A DNA stretch of 64,000 nt, from assembly GCA_016235745.1 (NCBI GenBank), contig JACRJA010000018.1, positions 1 through 64,000 on the forward strand, given 5' to 3'. The notes under the pieces are model-generated. The model searched no databases. It saw nothing but the letters and a program-made list of their open reading frames with translations, and was not told the origin of the DNA. Shown here one piece after another: positions 31,946 to 37,825 of the stretch. Position numbers and translations under genes: made by a program. Numbering within the stretch: position 1 is the first letter of the stretch; the number at the start of each line of letters is the position of its first letter. This DNA comes from Rhodocyclales bacterium. GTDB taxonomy: Bacteria; Pseudomonadota; Gammaproteobacteria; Burkholderiales; Rhodocyclaceae.

Positions 31946-32158
31946 ATGAAACCCACCCGCGCCATCCTCACCCACAGCAACTACGACGCCGACGACTACG
32001 CCTACCTCACCGCCAAGGGCTGGAGCGATGACGAAATCCTGGCCCGCTGGAGCGAAGAGGCTGCGCACGGCAACGGACCCTGCCACTGGGAAAGCGCGTC
32101 GGCCCGCGCCAAGCTGGCCGCCGTAACCGGTCGCCAACAGACGACGCGAGATGATTGA
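31946..32158 (+). CDS. Small acidic phage protein of unknown function
   Basis: A 70-aa protein, MKPTRAILTHSNYDADDYAY, then LTAKGWSDDEILARWSEEAA. AAGGAG ends 6 nt before the ATG. Starting further upstream would read through the leader repeat, so the ATG at 31946 is preferred. No family recognised; possibly a helical nucleic-acid mimic or inhibitor given its acidity, but that is speculation. Confidence 0.62.
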   Translation: MKPTRAILTHSNYDADDYAYLTAKGWSDDEILARWSEEAAHGNGPCHWESASARAKLAAVTGRQQTTRDD

Positions 32159-32164
32159 GATTGA

Positions 32165-32197
32165 GCTTGGCTTCCTGATCGAACAGCGCGTTCATAC
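32165..32197 (+). repeat. Dispersed leader repeat, copy 4
   Basis: GCTTGGCTTC, CTGATC, GAACAGCGCGTTCATAC, then GTGTGTCGCAACGATC. The next ATG is 35 nt after TTCAT. Here the motif is out of frame with the downstream gene, unlike copies 2 and 3, which argues against a conserved leader peptide fused to the gene. Confidence 0.78.
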
Positions 32198-32229
32198 GTG
32201 TGTCGCAACGATCAACGAAGGAGACAACG

Positions 32230-32598
32230 ATGACCACAGCCAAAACGATCCCCGTCACCCGCAACGAAGCCTGGGGCTTCTGGGGCACGATGGACGCGCA
32301 CGCGCAAGCCGCCTGGCCCATCGCGATGAACGCCATCTACGACGCCACGGGACAGCCCTTCGAAGCGGTGCGGGCCTTCCTCGACAGCCGCCACGGACGC
32401 CACTTCGCGGACGAAGTCCTCAACCGCATGCATGCGGGCCATGCCCTCCACGACGCGATCCGCGCCGCCACCCGGCAGTGGATGGAATGGACCATCGGAC
32501 GCCGCACCAGTAAGGACTACGGCATCCCGCGCGGGCTGCCCAATCTGACCGGGTTCGTGATTCACTGCGCGATCGCCGACGAGTCGCTCGCCGCCTGA
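32230..32598 (+). CDS. Phage protein of unknown function
   Basis: A 122-aa protein, MTTAKTIPVTRNEAWGFWGT, with AWPIAMNAIYDATGQPFEAV and FLDSRHGRHFADEVLNRMHA. AAGGAGA precedes the start. Similar small proteins with the ...GFWGTM...A...W..A...I pattern occur in proteobacterial mobile elements; function unknown. Its 3' end overlaps the convergent methyltransferase gene by 37 bp. Confidence 0.68.
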   Translation: MTTAKTIPVTRNEAWGFWGTMDAHAQAAWPIAMNAIYDATGQPFEAVRAFLDSRHGRHFADEVLNRMHAGHALHDAIRAATRQWMEWTIGRRTSKDYGIPRGLPNLTGFVIHCAIADESLAA

Positions 32599-33827
32599 TC
32601 GAAGGCCAGGCCATCCGCCTCGCGGGTGGCTTGCTGGCCCGTCCAGTCCTGCCAGCGCCGCACGATCACGTCCGCATACTTCGGGTCGAGCTCGATCAGC
32701 CGCGCCACGCGCCCGGCCTTCTCGGCCGCGATCAGGGTCGTACCCGATCCGCCGAAGGGATCGAGCACCACGTCGCCGGGACGACTCGAATTGCGGATCG
32801 CCCGCTCGACCAACTCCACCGGCTTCATGGTCGGGTGCAGGTCGTTCTTCTGCGGCTTCTTGATCTGCCACACGTCGCCCTGGTCGCGGTCGCCGCACCA
32901 GTGGCGCGTCGCGCCTTCGGGCCAGCCGTAGAGGATCGGCTCGTACTGGCGCTGGTAGTCGGCGCGGCCCAGCGTGAAGGTGTTCTTCGCCCAGATGATG
33001 AACGTGGACCAGTGGCCGCCGGCAGAGCGGAACGCCGCCTGCAGGGTGTCGAGCTCGCTCGACGACATGGCGACGTAGATCGCGCCGCGGGTGTGCGCCA
33101 TGATCAGCGCCAGCGCATCAAAGAGGAAATCGTAGAAGCCTTCACCCAGCGCATCGTTGAGGATGGGGCGGTGTTTGCCGCGCAGCTTGTCCTTGGCGCT
33201 GTTGGCGTAGTTCACGTTGTAGGGCGGATCGGTGAAGACCATGTCCGCCCGCTCGCCGTCCGGAAACAGGCGCGCGTAGGCCTCGGCGGTGGTCGCGTCC
33301 CCGCAGACCAGCCGGTGCGGCCCGAGCCGCCAGACGTCGCCCGGCCGAGACACCGGCTCTTCCGGCATCTCCGGGATGGCATCGTCCTCCGTCCGGCCCT
33401 CGATCTGGGGTTCCTCATCGGCCAGCAGTTCTGCCAGTGCATCGGCGTCGAATCCGGTGAGATCGAGATCGAAGCCATCGTCCTGCAGCGCCTCCAGTTC
33501 GATGCGCAGCAGGGCATCGTCCCAGGTCGCGAGTTCCGCAAGCCGATTGTCGGCAAGCACCAGCGCCCGCCGTTGAGTGGGCGTCAGGTGCTCGAGCACG
33601 ACCACCGGCACGGTGGCAAGCCCGAGTTTGCGCGCGGCGGCCAGCCGGCCGTGGCCGGCGACGATCACGCCATCGGATCCCGCCAGGATCGGGTTGGTGA
33701 ACCCGAACTCGGCGATGGAGGCGGCGATCTGGGCGATCTGCGCGTCCGAGTGCTGACGTGCGTTGCGGGCGTAAGGGATGAGCTTGTCGATGGGCCAGTG
33801 CTCGATGCGCTCGGCGAGCCAGCTCAT
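32562..33827 (-). CDS. ParB-like domain fused to N4/N6 DNA methyltransferase
   Basis: A 421-aa protein. Residues 1-130 are a ParB/Srx-type domain (IDKLIPYARNARQHSDAQIA, GVIVAGHGRLAAARKLGL). The rest is a beta-class methyltransferase: catalytic MVFTDPPYNVNYANS and the AdoMet-binding VVLDPFGGSGTTLIAAEKAG near the C-terminus. Such fused proteins are standard phage 'DNA modification methylases', probably protecting phage DNA from host restriction. No cognate nuclease is adjacent. Overlaps the next gene by 4 bp. Confidence 0.92.
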   Translation of the reverse strand: MSWLAERIEHWPIDKLIPYARNARQHSDAQIAQIAASIAEFGFTNPILAGSDGVIVAGHGRLAAARKLGLATVPVVVLEHLTPTQRRALVLADNRLAELATWDDALLRIELEALQDDGFDLDLTGFDADALAELLADEEPQIEGRTEDDAIPEMPEEPVSRPGDVWRLGPHRLVCGDATTAEAYARLFPDGERADMVFTDPPYNVNYANSAKDKLRGKHRPILNDALGEGFYDFLFDALALIMAHTRGAIYVAMSSSELDTLQAAFRSAGGHWSTFIIWAKNTFTLGRADYQRQYEPILYGWPEGATRHWCGDRDQGDVWQIKKPQKNDLHPTMKPVELVERAIRNSSRPGDVVLDPFGGSGTTLIAAEKAGRVARLIELDPKYADVIVRRWQDWTGQQATREADGLAFDQAASDSSAIAQ

Positions 33828-34798
33828 GCGGCCGCCTCCGCCGTCTCGCCCAAGCGCTCGGCAGTAACCTCAGCGAAGGGCTGGCCGGTGGTCGCGAGCA
33901 CCGGCTCCATGCCCGGGTGGTGCTGCAACCACCGGCGCAGCGCGACGTCCACGTACTCTGGAGCGAGTTCGATGGCGCGTACCGGGCGGCCGGTGAGTTG
34001 GCCGGCCAGCAGCGTGGTGCCCGAGCCCGCGAACGGCTCGAAGACGATCTCGCCCGCGTCGGTGTAGGCCTCGATGAAGAACTTCGGCAGGCCCAGCGGG
34101 AACACCGCCGGATGATCGATGCCTTCACCGATGCGGCCGCGCTGGCGCGTCACCTCGACGACCGAGTCTGGGATGCGGAACTCCTGCGTGGGCTGTCCGG
34201 CATGGTTCCAGGCGCCGACCTTGCCGTCCTTGCCGCGCATCGCGGTGGACGATCCGTCGGCGCGCAGGTGGGTTTCCTGCCCGGCCCACTTGCAGGGCAC
34301 GATCTTGTTCGGTTTGCGCGCCTGGCGGTTGAAGTGGAAGACGAACTCGTGCCGGGGCGCCAGCCGCCCGGCCCAGTCGCCGGGCACGGTCACCGACTGG
34401 TCCCACACGTACCAGCCAAAGCGCCGAAAGCCCTGGGTGCGCATCCATTCGATCCAGCCGTCCCAGTACGGCTGCCACTCGTTGTCGCGATGCACGAGCC
34501 CGAGGTTGACCAGGAGTTGCGCGTCCTCGCGCAGTGCCGCGCGGGCAGCGCCGAACACGCCTTGCATCAGCGCGTCCCAGTCCGCGATGCCGCCGGTGGT
34601 GTAGTCGCGCTGGTTGGCATACGGTGGGCTGGTGAAGAGCAGATGCGCCCGCTCGCCCTCGAGGAGGCGCGCGACGGCGGCCGCGTCGCGGCTGTCGGCG
34701 CAGAGCAGTCGGTGTTCACCGATCAGCCACAGATCGCGGGGGCGTGTGACCGCCACCGCGGGCGGTGTGACGTCGTCCTCGTCCGGGTCGCGGACCAA
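33824..34798 (-). CDS. DNA methyltransferase, C-terminal part of an amber-interrupted ParB-methylase
   Basis: 324 aa from a TTG at 34798 (the only start-like codon before the domain). Catalytic motif LLFTSPPYANQRDYTTGG (SPPY, as in N4-cytosine methylases) and AdoMet site IVFEPFAGSGTTLLAGQLTG are intact. The frame continues upstream through IEGLLDAIEKTEPSAEEDTS to a TAG at 34862-34864, beyond which lies the ParB-like half in the same frame. So this seems to be the second half of one gene, still able to be translated only by internal initiation or amber read-through. Confidence 0.8.
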   Translation of the reverse strand: MVRDPDEDDVTPPAVAVTRPRDLWLIGEHRLLCADSRDAAAVARLLEGERAHLLFTSPPYANQRDYTTGGIADWDALMQGVFGAARAALREDAQLLVNLGLVHRDNEWQPYWDGWIEWMRTQGFRRFGWYVWDQSVTVPGDWAGRLAPRHEFVFHFNRQARKPNKIVPCKWAGQETHLRADGSSTAMRGKDGKVGAWNHAGQPTQEFRIPDSVVEVTRQRGRIGEGIDHPAVFPLGLPKFFIEAYTDAGEIVFEPFAGSGTTLLAGQLTGRPVRAIELAPEYVDVALRRWLQHHPGMEPVLATTGQPFAEVTAERLGETAEAAA

Positions 34799-34861
34799 AG
34801 CGCTCGTGTCCTCTTCGGCGGACGGTTCCGTCTTCTCGATGGCGTCGAGCAGGCCTTCGAT

Positions 34862-35245
34862 CTAGGAGGCCGAGAAGCCGGTCAGGTCCAGATCGAAGCC
34901 GGCGTCGGCCAGTTCGGCGAACTCCAGCGCCAACATCGCCTGGTCCCAGCCGGCATCGAGCGCGAGCCGGTTGTCGGCGATCACGTAGGCGCGCTTCTGC
35001 GCAGGCGTCAGGTGCGCAAGCTCGATCACCGGCACCTCGGCGAGCCCCAGCTTGCGTGCGGCCAGCAGCCGGCCGTGACCGGCGATCACACCGTGCTCGC
35101 CATCGACCAGGATCGGGTTGGTCCAGCCGAACTCGGCGATGCTGGCGGCGATGCGCGCGATCTGCTCGTCGCTGTGCGTGCGCGGATTGCGGGCGTAGGG
35201 AATCAGCGTCTCGACCTCGCGGTACTCGACGTTGAGCGTGTTCAG
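34862..35245 (-). pseudogene. ParB-like N-terminal half cut off from its methyltransferase by TAG
   Basis: Minus-strand frame reading NVEYREVETLIPYARNPRTH, then IAASIAEFGWTNPILVDG, GVIAGHGRLLAARKLGLAEV and ADNRLALDAGWDQAMLALEF, ending LDLTGFSAS at TAG 34862-34864. It is clearly the same domain as in the intact neighbouring gene. No ATG/GTG/TTG precedes the domain at a sensible distance; the first possible start is CTG at 35245 with GAGG upstream, and a GTG at 35089 lies inside the domain. The gene therefore looks damaged at both the start and the fusion point, or uses rare signals. Confidence 0.7.
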
Positions 35246-35610
35246 GATCGGAACCTCGAAATGGAAAGCCCGCCGACGGCGGACCGTGGGCGGGCTGGGG
35301 GTGTCGGGGAGAAGGTCTCGGGCTGGAGGGCTGCAAACCGCAAACCCTGCAAACCTCGGTTTGCATCCTGACGGTGGCGAAGCGCCGCGCTCGCGCCCCC
35401 CGCATCGCGATTTCGGCAGGAAGGACCCGTTGATGCTTGGGCGGCTTCGTCGGGCGTCACCGCTGTCCAGAGGTTAGCCGAGATACTACCCCTGATCGGC
35501 CTGCTTTGTTGCACCGCTGAACGCCCCCGGATTCGCATCCAATCCGAAACTGTCGGTCAGTGCGCCCTGCGTTCATCAACGTTGCGCATGGGTTTGGAGG
35601 GGCTGCCCCT
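35246..35610. other. Gene-free stretch with GCAAACC repeats
   Basis: About 365 bp without a convincing gene. GCAAACC occurs three times in direct order (35333, 35340, 35349), the last forming with GGTTTGCA a perfect inverted repeat TGCAAACC-TC-GGTTTGCA (35348-35365). This may be an operator or binding array for the methylase gene. The rest shows no hairpin or promoter I would defend. Confidence 0.5.
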
Positions 35611-35931
35611 TCAGAGCACCGCCTCCAGCCCTTTGCGCTCGATGAGGTTGAGCAGTTTGAGCGAAGGGCCGCTGGGTTTCTTGTCGCCGATCTCCCACTT
35701 CTGGACGGTCGAGATGCTGGTGTTGAGCACGGCAGCGAACACCGCTTGGCTGATGTGGGCCTGCTCACGCAGCGACTTGATCTTTTGTGGCGGCATCTCG
35801 TGAACGTTGAGGTGGCACAAAGCATCGAACTCACGCATACGGCGCTTGTCGATCAGACCGATCCGGTTCAGGTCCGAGGCCATCTCATGGACCTCCCGCA
35901 AGATCTGCCCTTTGCGCTTTCTCATAGCCAT
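35611..35931 (-). CDS. XRE-family HTH protein, HigA/NadS-like antitoxin
   Basis: A 106-aa protein, MAMRKRKGQILREVHEMASD, with C-terminal HTH: KIKSLREQAHISQAVFAAVL, then NTSISTVQKWEIGDKKPSGP. This is the layout of HigA2/NadS-type antitoxins, in which a degron-like N-terminus precedes the HTH. Its expected HigB/RelE partner would be immediately upstream; instead a ParE gene that already has a ParD partner is there. So it is an orphan antitoxin or a third regulator of the parDE operon. Confidence 0.78.
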   Translation of the reverse strand: MAMRKRKGQILREVHEMASDLNRIGLIDKRRMREFDALCHLNVHEMPPQKIKSLREQAHISQAVFAAVLNTSISTVQKWEIGDKKPSGPSLKLLNLIERKGLEAVL

Positions 35932-35972
35932 CAGAGGTTCTGCAACCCGCCGATACGCTCACCAAGCCGCCG

Positions 35973-36266
35973 TCAGCCACCAAACTGGGCGCCGATATCG
36001 CGTGCGCCGTGCAGGACGCGCACGATGCTCACTTCATCGTCGGACGCGCAGAAGAAGATCACGTAGTTGCCATGAGCGCAGGACCGAATGCCTTCGCCGA
36101 GCTCGGGGCGCAGCCGGTACGCCTGGGGCGCCGCGGCGATCTTGCTGCATTGCATGCGAAGTTCTGCCACGAAGCTGACGGCTCGGCTCGGATTGTCCTG
36201 GGCGATGTAGTCGCCGATTTCCTCGATGTCGCTTGCGGCCAGCGGGGTGATGACGAGCCGGGTCAT
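35973..36266 (-). CDS. parE: ParE-type toxin
   Basis: A 97-aa RelE/ParE-superfamily toxin: MTRLVITPLAASDIEEIGDY, IAQDNPSRAVSFVAELRMQC, AYRLRPELGEGIRSCAHGNY, VIFFCASDDEVSIVRVLHGA. The last block (YVIFF...VSIVRVLHGARD) is the classic ParE ending. Known ParE toxins poison gyrase. Start overlaps the antitoxin stop by 4 bp. Not to be confused with topoisomerase IV subunit ParE. Confidence 0.9.
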   Translation of the reverse strand: MTRLVITPLAASDIEEIGDYIAQDNPSRAVSFVAELRMQCSKIAAAPQAYRLRPELGEGIRSCAHGNYVIFFCASDDEVSIVRVLHGARDIGAQFGG

Positions 36267-36529
36267 TTCGTGCGGCGCTTCGCCTGATCCCGGTACTTCG
36301 TCTCCAGTCGGTCAAAGACCTCTTCGGCCGGCTGCTCCGGACCACTGGATCGGCCGGCCGTGATGGCCGCGCGCAGTTCTTCCAGCTGCAGGGCGTGACG
36401 CTGGGCTTGCTCTTCCAGCAAGCGCAGTCCGGCGCGAACCACCTCGCTGGCGTTGTTGTAGCGACCCGAGGCGATCTGCTCCTTGATGAAGGCCTCGAAA
36501 TGGGGGCTGAGGGCGACACTCGTCGGCAT
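36263..36529 (-). CDS. parD: ParD-type antitoxin
   Basis: An 88-aa ribbon-helix-helix antitoxin: MPTSVALSPHFEAFIKEQIA, SGRYNNASEVVRAGLRLLEE, then a charged C-terminus that binds ParE. The S(GR)Y.(N)ASEVVR.GLR.LE motif is diagnostic for ParD. A 9-bp inverted repeat 12 bp upstream should be its operator. Confidence 0.9.
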   Translation of the reverse strand: MPTSVALSPHFEAFIKEQIASGRYNNASEVVRAGLRLLEEQAQRHALQLEELRAAITAGRSSGPEQPAEEVFDRLETKYRDQAKRRTK

Positions 36530-36541
36530 GGGCTTGCATCC

Positions 36542-36560
36542 TAACAGTTAATAACTGTTA
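36542..36560 (-). promoter_or_regulatory. parDE operator (perfect inverted repeat)
   Basis: TAACAGTTA (36542-36550) and TAACTGTTA (36552-36560) around one central A, 12 bp upstream of the parD start. It lies inside the last codons of the DUF6362 gene, so this AT-rich island has a double role. Likely ParD binding site with a promoter overlapping it. Confidence 0.72.
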
Positions 36561-36991
36561 TTGGATTCCTGCAACACCGTCTTGTCAAGCGAACGGCTGG
36601 GCAGGCGGTCCGCTTCTCGGTTGCCGTTGAGCGCGTCCGTCACGATCGAGAGCGCCCGCTGCCACCTCCGCCAGGCCGTGGTGCGGTCGCAGCCCAAGCG
36701 CGCGCAGATGTCGCGCCAGCGGTGGCGGTCGGCGCGCATCCACACGAGGTGCCGTTCCTCTTCCTCCAGCCACTGCACCCAGCGCATGGCTTCGAGCATG
36801 CGCTCGATGGCCTCGGGACTGGGCGGGAAGCGCCGGATCGGGGCCTCGGCGCCAAGCGTCTCCCACGGCATGCGCCGAATCGCCGGCCAGGTGTTGAAGT
36901 AGCCCTGCACCCGCACGGGCGGCAGGCGGTGCGCGGTGATGGCGGCCTCGCGGAAGCGCTCGGCCACTTGCTCGATGGTCCACTCAGGCAT
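36548..36991 (-). CDS. DUF6362-family phage protein
   Basis: A 147-aa protein starting MPEWTIEQVAERFREAAITA. Typical family segments: LPPVRVQGYFNTWPAIRRMP, PSPEAIERMLEAMRWVQWLE and RHRWRDICARLGCDRTTAWR, the last a probable helix-turn-helix. DUF6362 proteins sit in phage replication modules; by position and HTH it may regulate late expression. The C-terminal tail (SLDKTVLQESNNSY) is AT-rich and overlaps the parDE operator, so it may be a newer junction. Confidence 0.82.
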   Translation of the reverse strand: MPEWTIEQVAERFREAAITAHRLPPVRVQGYFNTWPAIRRMPWETLGAEAPIRRFPPSPEAIERMLEAMRWVQWLEEEERHLVWMRADRHRWRDICARLGCDRTTAWRRWQRALSIVTDALNGNREADRLPSRSLDKTVLQESNNSY

Positions 36992-37205
36992 GGCGTGCCT
37001 CCCGGTCTCCATCCCGTTGTCCATAGAGCCGCTCGCCGATGCGGCGGATCATCTCGCGCTCCGTCCAGTGAAGCCGCTCATCGTCCAGGCCGACGACGAG
37101 CAGGCGCTGCTCGCGCCAGCCTTGGCGCTTGACGGCTTCCACGTCCATCGGCTCGGGCTGCAGGCGTGCCAGCGGGCCACGGTAGCGAGGGGTCGGGATG
37201 TGCAT
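36984..37205 (-). CDS. Small phage protein of unknown function
   Basis: A 73-aa basic protein, MHIPTPRYRGPLARLQPEPM, then REQRLLVVGLDDERLHWTER and EMIRRIGERLYGQRDGDREA. Overlaps the DUF6362 start by 8 bp and follows the RuvC-like gene by 1 bp, so cotranscribed. No family recognised. Confidence 0.65.
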   Translation of the reverse strand: MHIPTPRYRGPLARLQPEPMDVEAVKRQGWREQRLLVVGLDDERLHWTEREMIRRIGERLYGQRDGDREARHA

Positions 37206-37206
37206 G

Positions 37207-37683
37207 TCAGACCTCCTGCGCCGCGTCGTGGCGCTCGATCGCCCAATGCAGCAAGGCCAGCGCATCGGCCTCGTTGTCGTCGGCGGGGCTGTGGCCGCGA
37301 GCGCGGGCGGCGGCCAGCATCTCGTCCTTGCGCGCGTTGCCACGGCCTGTGGCGTGCTTCTTGATCGTGCCCACCGGCACGCCCTGGTAGGGGATGCCGT
37401 GGTGCTCGCACCAGGCGGTGAGCGTGGCCAGGAACCCGCCGTAGGCGTGCGCGGCATCGACGCCAGCGTGTCGGCGTACCTCCTCGAAGTACAAAAACTG
37501 AATTTCAGAAACGGATTTCTGAATTTCAGAAATCCAGCGCCGAAAGCGCAGGAAGCGCATGCCGCCGCCTTCGAAGCGTTGTGGCCGGAAGCAGGCAGCG
37601 CCGCTGGTGATGTGGCCGGTGCCATCGCGCAGCGCCCAGCCGGTGGTGGTGCCCAGGTCCAGGGCCAGGATCGTGGTGTGCAT
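37207..37683 (-). CDS. RuvC-like Holliday junction nuclease (RNase H fold)
   Basis: A 158-aa phage resolvase-type protein. First strand with catalytic Asp: TILALDLGTTTGWALRDG; second acidic residue in EIQFLYFEEVRRH; basic IPYQGVPVGTIKKHATG; final DD in SPADDNEADALALLHW. These four acidic positions match the RuvC family. Probably resolves branched DNA before packaging. In the middle, the repeated EIQ codons (EIQKSVSEIQF) come from a short repeat, TTTCTGAATTTCAG-like. Confidence 0.82.
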   Translation of the reverse strand: MHTTILALDLGTTTGWALRDGTGHITSGAACFRPQRFEGGGMRFLRFRRWISEIQKSVSEIQFLYFEEVRRHAGVDAAHAYGGFLATLTAWCEHHGIPYQGVPVGTIKKHATGRGNARKDEMLAAARARGHSPADDNEADALALLHWAIERHDAAQEV

Positions 37684-37705
37684 GGTGTCAGTCCTCGTTC
37701 GGTGG

Positions 37706-37806
37706 GGACTGACGCATCCGACGCACGATATCGATTACTCCCGTGAGGCGCGCGCACGCGCACGCGCGTAGAGACTTACGATGTACAGCGTCAGATGCGT
37801 CAGTCC
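37706..37806. repeat. 13-bp perfect inverted repeat enclosing an alternating GC tract
   Basis: GGACTGACGCATC (37706-37718) and GATGCGTCAGTCC (37794-37806) are exact inverses 75 bp apart in the 142-bp gap between the primase-helicase and RuvC-like genes. Between them is GCGCGCGCACGCGCACGCGC, a purine-pyrimidine alternating tract able to adopt Z-DNA. Candidate replication origin or regulatory loop; no coding sequence is present. Confidence 0.65.
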
Positions 37807-37825
37807 GGCAGGGGGTCATGGGTGT

